Source: Collinsella sp.
GTDB taxonomy: Bacteria > Actinomycetota > Coriobacteriia > Coriobacteriales > Coriobacteriaceae
NCBI GenBank assembly: GCA_019419525.1
Contig: DXZU01000007.1
Span: 49,255-113,254 of the forward strand
Length of the DNA stretch: 64,000 nucleotides
Reading direction: 5' to 3'
Under the pieces are notes generated by a model. The model searched no databases and was not told where the DNA came from. It was given only the letters and a program-made list of their open reading frames with translations. Shown piece by piece: positions 9,027 through 18,570 of the stretch (positions are counted from its first letter, which is position 1; every line of letters begins with the position of its first letter). A program made the translations under genes and the position numbers.

Positions 9027-10451
9027 GTGGTCTTCGCCCCCCAGGGAAAACAAACGCTGTCGCATCGCGTTTTTGTGACGATCTTTGTTTGCGCCATGGC
9101 GGTTATCGTGGCGTTTACGGTGTTGGGTGCATTCTTTGTGCAAAACACCTTGGCGGATGCCACGAGTGCCAATCTGGCGCAGGAAACCGAGCTCATTGCT
9201 GCCGCCCTCGACGAGCAGCAGGAGCCCATCCCGTTCTTGCGTAGCCTCGATCGCGAGGACTTACGCATCACGCTGATTAACAAGGATGGATCGGTTGCCT
9301 ACGACAACGAGGCGTCGCCTTCCACACTGCCCAACCATGGCGATCGCCCCGAGGTCATCGAGGCCTTTGAGAGTGGTTCGGGTTCCGCGGAGCGCGCAAG
9401 CTCTACGCTCGACGAGATTATGCTGTATCGCGCCGTCGCCCTTGATAACGGACAGGTTGTCCGCTTGGCGCAGGCCCAGCCTGGCGTTGCGGCGATTTTG
9501 CTGTCGATGGTGGCGCCGATGCTGCTTATCGCAGCAGCGGGTGCGGTACTCTCGTTTTTCATGGCGCGCCGCGAGTCCCGTGCCATCATCGCGCCGTTGC
9601 AAGAGGTGGATTTGGACCACCCGCGCCGTAGCTATGAGCACGCCTATGCCGAGATGGTCCCCATGCTTGAGCGTATCGAGTCGCAGCGCCAGGAACTCAA
9701 GCGCCAAATGGCGGTGCTAGCGGACAACGACCGTATGCGCCGCGAGTTCACGGCGAATATCACCCATGAGCTCAAGACGCCGCTTACGGCGATTTCGGGC
9801 TATGCCGAGCTCATCGCAAACGGCATGGTCGAGGGCGAGGGCGACCTGCGCAACTTTGGCGGTCGCATCTATCGTGAGGCGGGCCGCTTGGCAGCGCTTG
9901 TCAACGATATCCTTACGCTGTCTAACTTGGACGAGGCCGAGCGTGCAACTGAGGGCGAGGCGGTGCCCATTGGTTCCACGGAGCCTATTGAGCTCTCGCG
10001 TGCCATCTACGCGGTTGAGCAGCGTCTTGAACAGGTCGCCCGTCAGGCGAATGTGACGATAAGTCATGAGACCAAGCCTGTGGTCATCGAAGGCGTGTCG
10101 CGCTTGATTGACGAGCTCATCTATAATCTGGCGAGCAACGCCATCCGCTACAATCGACCCGGCGGTGCGGTTACGCTGCAGTGCGGCACCAACGACGAAG
10201 GCCATCCGTTCCTTGCGGTCGCCGACACGGGAATCGGTATCGCGCCTGAAGAACAGGGCAAGGTATTTGAGCGGTTCTATCGCGTGGACAAGAGTAGGTC
10301 CAAGGCGCGCGGCGGAACCGGTCTGGGGCTTGCAATTGTCAAGCATGCGGCCCTGTATCATCACGCCACGCTCGATTTGTCGAGCGAGTTGGGCGTGGGA
10401 ACCACCATTACGGTGACGTTTCCCATACGGCAGGACGAGCCATTCGCATAG
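9027..10451 (+). CDS. PhoR-like sensor histidine kinase
   Basis: A 474-residue kinase with two membrane segments (about 14-36 and 154-177) bracketing an extracellular domain of roughly 115 residues. A dimerisation domain with ITHELKTPLTAISGY and an HATPase domain (NAIRYNRPGG, DTGIGI, GGTGLGLAIVKH) follow. GTG at 9027 is preceded by GGAGGAG that overlaps the end of the regulator gene, so translation is coupled. It probably phosphorylates the upstream regulator under phosphate limitation. Confidence 0.88.
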   Translation: MVFAPQGKQTLSHRVFVTIFVCAMAVIVAFTVLGAFFVQNTLADATSANLAQETELIAAALDEQQEPIPFLRSLDREDLRITLINKDGSVAYDNEASPSTLPNHGDRPEVIEAFESGSGSAERASSTLDEIMLYRAVALDNGQVVRLAQAQPGVAAILLSMVAPMLLIAAAGAVLSFFMARRESRAIIAPLQEVDLDHPRRSYEHAYAEMVPMLERIESQRQELKRQMAVLADNDRMRREFTANITHELKTPLTAISGYAELIANGMVEGEGDLRNFGGRIYREAGRLAALVNDILTLSNLDEAERATEGEAVPIGSTEPIELSRAIYAVEQRLEQVARQANVTISHETKPVVIEGVSRLIDELIYNLASNAIRYNRPGGAVTLQCGTNDEGHPFLAVADTGIGIAPEEQGKVFERFYRVDKSRSKARGGTGLGLAIVKHAALYHHATLDLSSELGVGTTITVTFPIRQDEPFA

Positions 10452-10476
10452 CGATACAACATAGATATTGATGCAG

Positions 10477-10510
10477 ACGCCGCATTTGACTTTCGGGTGC
10501 GGCGTTGTTG
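10477..10510 (+). terminator. terminator after the pstB-regulator-kinase operon
   Basis: An ACGCCGCA/TGCGGCGT hairpin with a 13-base loop is followed by a T/G-rich stretch and, further on, ATTTT. A classical T-run is lacking, so efficiency is uncertain. Confidence 0.6.
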
Positions 10511-10646
10511 TGCAATTTTACGATTGCTTCCGACATTTTTACAGGAGAGCCTGTTTCTTATGTATAGAGTTTGGTCTCGGTAAAAAGATGCGATAACATA
10601 CGGACAGTTTTGTCAATCCGAACTGGGGAAATGAAAGGCAAGCTGC

Positions 10647-11303
10647 ATGACCCTTCTCGAACTGTTCCAGCTGCTGAAGAAGCACCTTCAGCTGGTCATC
10701 ACCCTTCCGGTGGTCTGCGCGATCGCCATGGGCATCGTGTCCTTCGTTGCGATGGACAACACCTATACCGCGACGACGAGCATGTACATTCTCGCCAAGA
10801 CCGACGATAGCGGTCAGATGAGCTACAACGATCTCTCGGCGAGTCAGATGCTTTCCAACGATATCGCCACGCTGCTGGATAGCGATAGCGTTAAGAGCGG
10901 CGCAGCCAATGAACTGGGCCTCACCGATCTGGATGACTACAAGGTGTCTGTTTCCTCCGAGACCACCACGCGTGTCATTACGCTTTCGGTTACCGGCACC
11001 GATGCCAAGGAGACGGCTAAGGTCGCAAAGGCCATGGCCAGCTCGGTGAGTACGGTCGCTCAGAACGTCGGCGCTGCCCAGAGCATCAACGTTATCGACG
11101 AGGCTAAGACCCCCGAAGCCCCCAGCGGTCCCAAGCGTATGCTGTACGTTGCTGTCGCGTTCCTCGCGGGCATCTTTATCGCAGTTGCCTATGTCGTTTT
11201 GGCAGACATGCTCAACACCCGCATCCGCGGTGCCGAAGAGGCAGAAGAGCTCCTGGGCATTCCCGTTGTTGGCCGAATTCCGGCTATGAAAGGTGGTAAA
11301 TAG
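10647..11303 (+). CDS. polysaccharide chain-length regulator (Wzz/CapA/YveK family)
   Basis: A 218-residue inner membrane protein with two membrane segments (about 17-37 and 170-192) flanking an extracellular domain, and a Pro-rich segment (KTPEAPSGPKR) just before the second one, as is usual for polysaccharide co-polymerases. The C-terminal cytoplasmic tail (ADMLNTRIRGAEEAEELLGI) matches the kinase-activating tail of Gram-positive members. The tyrosine kinase starts 3 bases downstream and the phosphatase follows. No glycosyltransferase, flippase or polymerase gene is adjacent. Confidence 0.88.
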   Translation: MTLLELFQLLKKHLQLVITLPVVCAIAMGIVSFVAMDNTYTATTSMYILAKTDDSGQMSYNDLSASQMLSNDIATLLDSDSVKSGAANELGLTDLDDYKVSVSSETTTRVITLSVTGTDAKETAKVAKAMASSVSTVAQNVGAAQSINVIDEAKTPEAPSGPKRMLYVAVAFLAGIFIAVAYVVLADMLNTRIRGAEEAEELLGIPVVGRIPAMKGGK

Positions 11304-11305
11304 GC

Positions 11306-12043
11306 ATGGCTAAGGCAAAGAACACCGATAAGCTCGTTGTACAGAATGCCGCCAAGACCCTTCTGGCCAACATCCGCTTTGCGAGCGTGGACGACCCCAT
11401 TCGCACTATCACCGTTACGTCCTCGATTCCCAACGAGGGCAAGTCTACGGTTTCCATCAACCTTGCCCAGGCTATCGCCACCAGCGGCAAGAGCGTCCTG
11501 CTGGTCGAGGCTGATATGCGTCGCAGGTCCCTTGCCGATATGCTCGGCGTCCGCTCCCGCGGCGGACTCTATGCAGTCCTTTCCGAGCAGGTTTCTATTG
11601 ACCAGGCGATTGTCGAGACGGGTCAGAAGAACTTCTACTTCCTCGATGCCGAGCCGCATATTCCCAATCCTGCCGACATCATCGTCTCTCACCGCTTTGC
11701 CAAGCTGGTAAAGGCACTGTCCGCCAAGTTCCAGTACGTCATCTTTGATGCTCCCCCGGTCGGCACCTTCATCGATGCTGCCGAGATCGCAAGTCTGACC
11801 GACGGTGCGCTTTTTGTCGTGCGTGAGGATTTCACCAAGCGCGAGGAGGCGCTCAACGCCATCGGTCAGCTTAAGAAGTCCGAGAAGGTCAAGCTCATCG
11901 GTACCGTTATGAACTACTGCGAGACCGAGACCAGCGAGTACTACTACTCCTACTACACCAAGGACGGTAAGAAGGTGAAGAAGGGCTCCGACGATCAGGG
12001 GACTTCCAAAAAGGGCATCTTCACCAACCGAGCAAACGTTTAG
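11306..12043 (+). CDS. BY-type tyrosine kinase (CpsD/CapB/YwqD family)
   Basis: A 245-residue cytoplasmic tyrosine kinase that autophosphorylates and controls polysaccharide polymerisation. Walker A SIPNEGKST, Walker A' LLVEADMRR and Walker B YVIFDAPPV are present. The C-terminal tyrosine cluster (SEYYYSYYTKDGKK) is the expected autophosphorylation site. Expression should be coupled to the co-polymerase 3 bases upstream, which supplies the activating tail. Confidence 0.92.
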   Translation: MAKAKNTDKLVVQNAAKTLLANIRFASVDDPIRTITVTSSIPNEGKSTVSINLAQAIATSGKSVLLVEADMRRRSLADMLGVRSRGGLYAVLSEQVSIDQAIVETGQKNFYFLDAEPHIPNPADIIVSHRFAKLVKALSAKFQYVIFDAPPVGTFIDAAEIASLTDGALFVVREDFTKREEALNAIGQLKKSEKVKLIGTVMNYCETETSEYYYSYYTKDGKKVKKGSDDQGTSKKGIFTNRANV

Positions 12044-12060
12044 TTGATTAAGGCTGACCT

Positions 12061-12711
12061 ATGCGTGACATTCATTGCCATATCTTGCCGGGTGTAGACG
12101 ACGGCGCTGCCGATCTCGATGAGAGCTTGGCGATGCTCGAGGCTGCCAAGCGGGCCGGTGTAACCAGAATCGTTTGCACTCCTCACTGCCGTGATCCCTA
12201 TTTTGATTACGACAAGATGTGGGATGCCTTTGAGCTGCTGCGTGATAACGCTGACGGTTTTCCGCTCCAGATGGGCTTCGAGGTCAACCATCGAAAGCTC
12301 GTTGAGCTTGGTATCGATGCCGCGGAGCACTTGCATTTCGATGGGACCAACGAGTTTCTGCTCGAACTTTCGACGCATGCCGATGCGTATGCGTTTAGAG
12401 AGTACGAGAACACGATTTACGATTTGCAGTGCCGTGGTTACCAGGTGATTATCGCTCATCCTGAGCGCTATCGTGCGGTTCAAAAGGATGTAAGCGTGGC
12501 GGAGCGCCTGGTCGATATGGGCTGCAAGCTGCAGGCTTCGGCGGACTTTATTGCCGGCGGTCGCTTTGGTCGCGAGAAAAAGCCGGCACAGCGCCTGTTC
12601 GATCAGAACCTGTACAGCTTCATCGCGAGCGATGCCCATAACGTGGGTCATTACGACTGCCTGGCGAAGGCTCGCGCGAAGTTTAGCGTGCGCGGAGCTC
12701 ATTTTCGCTAA
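12061..12711 (+). CDS. PHP-type tyrosine-protein phosphatase (CpsB/CapC/YwqE family)
   Basis: A 216-residue metal-dependent phosphatase that reverses phosphorylation of the kinase upstream. The metal-binding start DIHCHILPGVDDGA, CTPHCRDPYF, the HPERY motif and SDAHN are all visible. With the preceding two genes it completes a regulatory phosphorelay for a surface polysaccharide whose biosynthetic genes must lie elsewhere. Confidence 0.92.
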   Translation: MRDIHCHILPGVDDGAADLDESLAMLEAAKRAGVTRIVCTPHCRDPYFDYDKMWDAFELLRDNADGFPLQMGFEVNHRKLVELGIDAAEHLHFDGTNEFLLELSTHADAYAFREYENTIYDLQCRGYQVIIAHPERYRAVQKDVSVAERLVDMGCKLQASADFIAGGRFGREKKPAQRLFDQNLYSFIASDAHNVGHYDCLAKARAKFSVRGAHFR

Positions 12712-12750
12712 AATCGGTCCCTAACGTTCGCATTGAATGAAAGGGCAGCC

Positions 12751-13251
12751 ATGGATATCCAACTTAAGACGGGATGCTTTGATGACGCGGCGTTGGTGCG
12801 CCGCGTCATTTTTATGGACGAGCAGGGCTACGAGAATGAGTTCGACGCTATCGACGAGGATCCGAACTGCATTCATGTGACGCTCTATGTAGACGGCGAG
12901 CTTGCCGGTTGCTCGCGCGTGTTTCCCGAAGAGCTTGAGCACGCGGCTGACGCAGAGGCTCCGGTGTCGCCGGCGTGCGACTTGGACGAAGGTGTCGCGG
13001 CGGGGGAGACCTACATTATGGGGCGCGTGGCCGTGCTGCCGAGCATGCGCCGTCGCGGTTTGGCGAGCAAGATTGTCGAGGCCAGTGATACGTGCGCGCG
13101 TGATGCCGGCGCCAAGCTCATTAAGCTGCATGCTCAGGAATACGTGCTGCCGCTCTATGCCAAGGCGGGCTACACGCAGATTGCCCCGGTGGACTACGAA
13201 GACGAGGGCCAGCCTCATGCCTGGATGGCCAAGCGCGTAGATGGCAGATAG
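12751..13251 (+). CDS. GNAT-family N-acetyltransferase
   Basis: A 166-residue GCN5-related acetyltransferase. The acetyl-CoA loop is VAVLPSMRRRGLASKIV, preceded by a core strand (TYIMGRVAV) and followed by LYAKAGY near the C terminus. ATG 12751 has GAAAGGG 5 bases upstream; a TTG at 12733 would overlap that site. The substrate is unknown. It is similar in outline to small ElaA/YjcF-type acetyltransferases. Confidence 0.85.
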   Translation: MDIQLKTGCFDDAALVRRVIFMDEQGYENEFDAIDEDPNCIHVTLYVDGELAGCSRVFPEELEHAADAEAPVSPACDLDEGVAAGETYIMGRVAVLPSMRRRGLASKIVEASDTCARDAGAKLIKLHAQEYVLPLYAKAGYTQIAPVDYEDEGQPHAWMAKRVDGR

Positions 13252-13398
13252 GAACGTTCCTTTCCTGCCGGCAGTTGGGGACACTCCTTGGCAATTGGCG
13301 CATCAGAGCGCTCGGACATACAGTTTTTCGATTCCGTATGTATATATGCGCGTTAATGGGTTATAAAATCTAAGTCTGAACATAGCAGGTCTGCGATG

Positions 13399-13423
13399 CG
13401 GCTCGGGCGACCGAGCCGTTTTT
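13399..13423 (+). terminator. terminator-like hairpin in the htpG leader
   Basis: CGGCTCGG-gcga-CCGAGCCG followed by TTTTT, ending 30 bases before the htpG start. A TATAAA-like -10 box lies upstream near 13361, so the hairpin may be inside the htpG leader (attenuator) rather than the end of the preceding gene. Confidence 0.6.
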
Positions 13424-13453
13424 GCGGACAGGGGTAGCGCGAAAGGACTGCAC

Positions 13454-15478
13454 ATGCGTCAATTTAAGACCGAGAGCAAAAAACTGCTCGACCTCATGAT
13501 CAACTCCATCTACACCAATAAAGAAATCTTCCTGCGCGAGCTTATCTCTAACGCGAGCGACGCCGTCGACAAGCTCAGCTTTAAGAGCCTGCAGGACCCG
13601 AGCGTCAAGATCGACCAGGGCGACCTGGCCATTCGCGTCTCCTTTGATAAAGACGCCCGCACCATTACCATCTCGGATAACGGCATTGGCATGACCGCCG
13701 AGGAGCTGGAGCGCAATCTGGGCACCATCGCCCATTCCGGCTCCGAGGAGTTTAAGACCGAGAACGCCGAGCAGCAGGGCTCCGATGTCGACATCATCGG
13801 TCAGTTTGGCGTGGGCTTCTACTCGGCTTTTATGGTCGCCAGCCATGTGAAGGTCGTCAGCCGCGCCTACGGCGAGGATGTCGCCCATGTGTGGGAATCC
13901 GACGGTCTTGAGGGCTACACCATCGAGGACGGCGAGCGCGCCGAGCACGGTACCGATGTCATCCTGACGCTGCGCGAGAACGAGAAGCTCGATGCCGACG
14001 GCGAGGCCGAGACCTACGATCGCTTCCTGACCGAGTGGGGTCTCAAGAGCCTGATTCAGCAGTACAGTAACTATGTGCGTTACCCGATCCAGATGATGGT
14101 GTCCAAGAGCCGCCAGAAACCCAAGCCCGAGGACGCCGGCGACGATTACAAGCCCGAGTACGAGGACTACCAGGAGCTCGAGACCGTCAATTCCATGACA
14201 CCGATCTGGAAGAAGCACAGCTCCGATGTCGAGCAGAAGGACTACGACGAGTTCTACAAGTCCACGTTCCACGACTTTGACGATCCTGCGCGCACCATCA
14301 GCTTCCACGCCGAGGGCACGCTCGAGTATGACGCCCTGCTGTTTGTGCCGGGACGCGCGCCGTTCGATCTGTACAGCAAGGACTACGAGAAGGGTCTGGC
14401 GCTCTACAGCTCCAACGTCCTGATCATGGAGAAGTGCGACGACCTGCTGCCCGACTACTACAACTTTGTCCGCGGCGTCGTGGATTCCGCCGACGTGTCG
14501 CTCAACATCTCGCGCGAGACGCTGCAGCAGAACCGTCAGCTCAAGGCCATCGCCAAGCGTGTGGAAAAGAAGATTACCGCCGACCTTGAGGATATGCGTG
14601 ACAACGACCGCGAGGCCTACGAGAAGTTCTTTGAGAACTTTGGCCGCGGTCTTAAGTACGGCATCTACTCGAGCTATGGCATGAAGGCCGATGAGCTCGC
14701 CGACCTGTTGCTGTTCTGGTCTGCCAAGGAACAGAAGATGATTACCCTGGCCGAGTATGCCAAGGGCATGCCTGAGGATCAGAAGGCCATCTACTACGCC
14801 GCCGGCGACTCGCGTGAGCGCTTGGCCAAGATGCCCGTGGTAAAGGGCGTGCTCGACCGCGGCTATGACGTGCTGCTGCTGACGCAGGATGTGGATGAGT
14901 TCACGTTCCAGGCTATGCGTGAGTACGTTGCCGCCGATATGCCCAAGATCTACGAGGACGATGCTGCCCGCGAGGCTGCCGAGAAGGCCGTGGCCGATGG
15001 TGCCGAGCCCGAGGTTGAGGATCGTCACCTGGAGCTCAAGAACGTCGCAACCGGTGATCTTGACCTGGCGACCGAGGACGAGAAAAAGGAGGCCGAGGAC
15101 GCCACCAAGGAGAACGAGGACCTCTTTAACGCCATGAAGGAGGCACTCGGCGACAAGGTCGAGAAGGTTGCCGTCTCTGCGCGCCTGACCGATGCTCCCG
15201 CGTGCATCACCACCGAGGGCCCGCTTTCGCTCGAGATGGAGAAGGTGCTCCAGAAGGGTCCCGAGGGCGCGCCCGACGGTATGCCCAAGAGCCAGCGCGT
15301 GCTCGAGCTCAACGCCAAGCACCCGGTCTTTTCCAAGCTCGTCGCCGCTCAGAAGGCGGGCGACGCCGACAAGATCAAGCAGTACTCCGGTTTGCTCTAT
15401 GACCAGGCCCTGCTGGTCGAGGGCATCCTCCCCGAGGATCCCGTAGCCTTCGCGGCGGCTGTTTGCAACTTGATGTAG
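13454..15478 (+). CDS. htpG: molecular chaperone HtpG (Hsp90)
   Basis: A 674-residue cytosolic Hsp90. The GHKL ATPase domain contains ELISNASDA, SDNGIGM and GQFGVGFYSAF; the middle domain (SLNISRETLQQNRQLK) and C-terminal dimerisation domain complete it. The length is somewhat above E. coli HtpG (624) because of an acidic insert around residues 510-555 rich in E, D and K. ATG follows a GAAAGGA site. No CIRCE element is seen upstream. Confidence 0.95.
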   Translation: MRQFKTESKKLLDLMINSIYTNKEIFLRELISNASDAVDKLSFKSLQDPSVKIDQGDLAIRVSFDKDARTITISDNGIGMTAEELERNLGTIAHSGSEEFKTENAEQQGSDVDIIGQFGVGFYSAFMVASHVKVVSRAYGEDVAHVWESDGLEGYTIEDGERAEHGTDVILTLRENEKLDADGEAETYDRFLTEWGLKSLIQQYSNYVRYPIQMMVSKSRQKPKPEDAGDDYKPEYEDYQELETVNSMTPIWKKHSSDVEQKDYDEFYKSTFHDFDDPARTISFHAEGTLEYDALLFVPGRAPFDLYSKDYEKGLALYSSNVLIMEKCDDLLPDYYNFVRGVVDSADVSLNISRETLQQNRQLKAIAKRVEKKITADLEDMRDNDREAYEKFFENFGRGLKYGIYSSYGMKADELADLLLFWSAKEQKMITLAEYAKGMPEDQKAIYYAAGDSRERLAKMPVVKGVLDRGYDVLLLTQDVDEFTFQAMREYVAADMPKIYEDDAAREAAEKAVADGAEPEVEDRHLELKNVATGDLDLATEDEKKEAEDATKENEDLFNAMKEALGDKVEKVAVSARLTDAPACITTEGPLSLEMEKVLQKGPEGAPDGMPKSQRVLELNAKHPVFSKLVAAQKAGDADKIKQYSGLLYDQALLVEGILPEDPVAFAAAVCNLM

Positions 15479-15508
15479 TTCGGGGATACGGCACCGTAAC
15501 TAGATTAG

Positions 15509-15578
15509 AACGAGAGTGGATAATCTCCCACTTTTGGCTCGAATGCGGGCTTGAAGTGAGAGATTTTCCACTCTCGTT
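15509..15578 (+). terminator. long hairpin after htpG
   Basis: AACGAGAGTGGA pairs with TCCACTCTCGTT, and the stem continues inward with AATCTC/GAGATT and CACTT/AAGTG. The loop holds about 16 bases, and TCCTTTT follows. It probably ends htpG transcription; the stem is much longer than needed for that. Confidence 0.6.
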
Positions 15579-15586
15579 TCCTTTTG

Positions 15587-15615
15587 AATGATCCCTCCGT
15601 CCCCAAGGGATCATT
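15587..15615 (+). repeat. TGATCC palindromic repeat, copy 1
   Basis: AATGATCCCT-ccgtcccca-AGGGATCATT. The loop CCTCCGTCCCCA and the ends recur at 24043-24106 and, diverged, at 62861-62891. Confidence 0.65.
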
Positions 15616-15753
15616 TATTTGTGCGGGTTGTGGTTTTGTGACCTGCTGAAATTTAAGATACTGTACAACTGTACGTTAACTCATCTTCGTAGTATATTGC
15701 TACCCGCAAAACTCAACACCATTGTGCTTTGAGACGTTAAAGCGCCTACTACA

Positions 15754-18570
15754 ATGGTTGTCGATAGTACGATTCGATTCAACGACAGGATGGATGGTCC
15801 AAGCGTGAGTCTCGGCAGCAAACTATCCAATGCAAAGGTCTCCTTTGCGATATTTAAGCGCGACATTAAGCGACTGCTTGTGAACCCCGTCGCCTTGGTG
15901 GTTACCCTTGGCGTGTGCGTTATTCCCTCGCTGTATGCCTGGTACAACATCGTGGCCAACTGGGATCCGTACGGAAACACCCAGGGCATCAAGATTGCCA
16001 TCGCCAACAACGATCGGGGCACCCAAAACGACCTGGTGGGCGAGCTCAACGCGGGCGATCAGGTCGTCGATCAGCTCAAGGAGAACGATCAGCTGGGCTG
16101 GACCTTCGTCGATTCTGCGGCCGATGCCAAAGAGGGCGTCGAGAGCGGTGAGTACTATGCGGCCATCGTAGTCCCCAAGAACTTCTCGGATAACCTGGTT
16201 TCGATGCTCGACGGCAACTACCATCAGCCCAAGCTTACGTACTACGTCAATGAGAAGAAGAGCGCTATTGCGCCCAAGGTTACCGACACCGGTGCAAACA
16301 CCATCGAGGAGCAGATCAACTCGGAATTTGTCTCCACGGTGGGCGAGACCGTTGCCAGTATTGCCAAGGATGCCGGAGTCGATTTAAAGGACAAGGCAAC
16401 CCAGACTCAGGATTCGTTGGCCGGTTCGGTATCAGAGGCTTCCGATACGTTGGGCGAAGTGCGTGATTCGATTGGCGACATGAATGCCGCCATCGATAAG
16501 ACGAGTGGTTCCATTGCCTCGGCAGATGCGGCACTTGCCGGTCTGCAGGGTCAGGCGCCGTCGCTGACGCAGGCGATCTCCCAGGGCAATGACCTGCTGG
16601 GCGAGGCTCGCGCCACGGCGGGCAACTCTGTCGCCTCGCTCTCCAAGGCGCTCTCGGAAGGCAGCCTTGCGCTCACCAAGACGTCAGCCTCCGCAAACGC
16701 TGCGATTGGCAAGCTGGCGGGCACGGTCGCATCTACGACTACCCGTATCGACAACTCGCTTGAGTCTCTCCAAGCGACGATCGACCACAATAAGGCCGTT
16801 ATCGGGCACTTGGAAATTCTCGTCAATGACACGTCGACAGGTTCCAAGGAAATTGACGCGCGCATTGTATCGATCATCGATTTGCTCCGCGAGCAGAATG
16901 AAAAGCTTCAGAGCATCAAGGACGGTCTGTCTGCGCAGTCGAGCGCCATGGCGAATGACGCTGCGGCTGTCTCGGGTGCCAGCGACGCTATCAATAATGC
17001 AATTCAGACCGGTGCGACCAACCTTGGCCAGGCTCAGACGGACCTGGGTCAAAACGCGCTGCCGAAGGTCTCGAGCGCACTTGATTCGTTTGCCGCCGTC
17101 TCGGGTGATCTGACGGGAATCGTGTCTGGCCTCACGCCTACTATTGCAAGTGCGCGCGGTACACTTTCGCAACTCAACGCCACGCTCGGTCAGGCCAAGA
17201 CCACGCTGTCCCAGACCGATGCCTCGCTTGCCAAGGTCCAGGACAAGCTCGCAACCGCCGCCAACGACATCGCGGCGCTACAGACCTCCGAGTCCATGGG
17301 CGAGCTGGCCGGCCTGATGGGCGTCGACGTCGATGATGTTGCAGACTTCATGGCATCTCCGGTCGAGCTGACCTCAAAGTCAATTTACCCGGTCAAGAGC
17401 TTTGGTTCGGGCATTGCCCCGTTCTATACCAATCTGGCGCTGTGGGTGGGCGGCTACGTGCTTATCGCCATCTACAAGCTCGAGGTCGACCGCGAAGGCA
17501 TCGGCAGCTTTACCGCGCGTCAGGGCTACTTTGGCCGCTGGTTGCTCCTGGTGATCCTGGGCGCGTTGCAGGCCATCATCGTTACGGTAGGCGATCTGGT
17601 GATCGGCGTGCAGTGCGTCAGCCCGCTGCTGTTCGTGCTGGGCGGCATCGCCATCTCGTTCACCTACGTCAATATCATCTATGCGCTGTCCACCACGTTT
17701 AAGCATATCGGCAAGGCTATCGGCGTCATTCTGGTTATCGTGCAGATCCCGGGTTCGTCGGGCATGTACCCCATCGAGATGATGCCAGGCTTCTTCCAGT
17801 GGCTGCACCCGCTGCTGCCCTTTACCTACGGCATCAATCTGCTGCGCGAGACGGTCGGCGGCATGTATTCGTTCAACTACCTGTTTAACCTGTGCATTCT
17901 GGGCGTGTTCTTGATCGTGGCGCTCTTTATCGGCCTGCAGCTGCGTCCGCTGCTGCTCAACCTTAACCTGCTCTTTGATAAACAGCTCTCCACGACCGGT
18001 ATGATGATTTGCGAGTCCAACGACCTGCCGCGCCAGCGCTACTCGCTGCGCACGGCCATGCGCGTCATGCTCGATTCCGATTCGTACCGTCGCGAACTGC
18101 TCGATCATGCGGTCGCCTTTGAACATCGCTACCCGTACTACATCAAGGGCGGTTTTGCCGCCGTGGTGGGCGTTCAGGTCCTGCTCTTTGTCCTGTCGAC
18201 GGTTCTCGATATCGACAATAACGGCAAGATCATCCTGCTTGTCATTTGGATCATCTCGGTTATTGCCATCTGCGGCTGGCTGATCAATATCGAATATATC
18301 CGAGCGAGCCTCAATACCCAGATGCGCATCTCGGCGCTTTCGGATGAGGACCTGCGTCGCGAGATGCGCGAACACACGGCCGCCATTCCTGCCGCCCGCC
18401 ACATGTTTGGCCTCAACGCCAGCGAGCGTGGTGCCAAGGGCGGCGATCAGTCCACGGGCCGCTTGCCGCATATCGGCTCGCACCATAAATCTCAGGGCAG
18501 CGACAGCACAGCCACAAATGATGGAGATACCACCGCGCTTGGCAAGCACTCCAAAGGAGGTGAGGCATAA
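15754..18570 (+). CDS. YhgE/Pip family membrane protein, long paralogue
   Basis: A 938-residue protein. An N-terminal membrane segment (LVVTLGVCVIPSLYAWYNI) begins the Pip domain (NWDPYGNTQGIKIAIANNDRG). A long extracellular coiled-coil-like region of Ala/Ser/Thr-rich heptads spans about 190-540. About six C-terminal membrane segments of ABC-2 type follow from 555. A second hydrophobic pair lies near 795-850 and a polar tail after that, both absent from the neighbour. The family includes phage-infection protein and EsaA-like factors; the role is probably cell-envelope export, with the substrate unknown. Starts at 15790 or 15805 are also possible. Confidence 0.85.
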   Translation: MVVDSTIRFNDRMDGPSVSLGSKLSNAKVSFAIFKRDIKRLLVNPVALVVTLGVCVIPSLYAWYNIVANWDPYGNTQGIKIAIANNDRGTQNDLVGELNAGDQVVDQLKENDQLGWTFVDSAADAKEGVESGEYYAAIVVPKNFSDNLVSMLDGNYHQPKLTYYVNEKKSAIAPKVTDTGANTIEEQINSEFVSTVGETVASIAKDAGVDLKDKATQTQDSLAGSVSEASDTLGEVRDSIGDMNAAIDKTSGSIASADAALAGLQGQAPSLTQAISQGNDLLGEARATAGNSVASLSKALSEGSLALTKTSASANAAIGKLAGTVASTTTRIDNSLESLQATIDHNKAVIGHLEILVNDTSTGSKEIDARIVSIIDLLREQNEKLQSIKDGLSAQSSAMANDAAAVSGASDAINNAIQTGATNLGQAQTDLGQNALPKVSSALDSFAAVSGDLTGIVSGLTPTIASARGTLSQLNATLGQAKTTLSQTDASLAKVQDKLATAANDIAALQTSESMGELAGLMGVDVDDVADFMASPVELTSKSIYPVKSFGSGIAPFYTNLALWVGGYVLIAIYKLEVDREGIGSFTARQGYFGRWLLLVILGALQAIIVTVGDLVIGVQCVSPLLFVLGGIAISFTYVNIIYALSTTFKHIGKAIGVILVIVQIPGSSGMYPIEMMPGFFQWLHPLLPFTYGINLLRETVGGMYSFNYLFNLCILGVFLIVALFIGLQLRPLLLNLNLLFDKQLSTTGMMICESNDLPRQRYSLRTAMRVMLDSDSYRRELLDHAVAFEHRYPYYIKGGFAAVVGVQVLLFVLSTVLDIDNNGKIILLVIWIISVIAICGWLINIEYIRASLNTQMRISALSDEDLRREMREHTAAIPAARHMFGLNASERGAKGGDQSTGRLPHIGSHHKSQGSDSTATNDGDTTALGKHSKGGEA

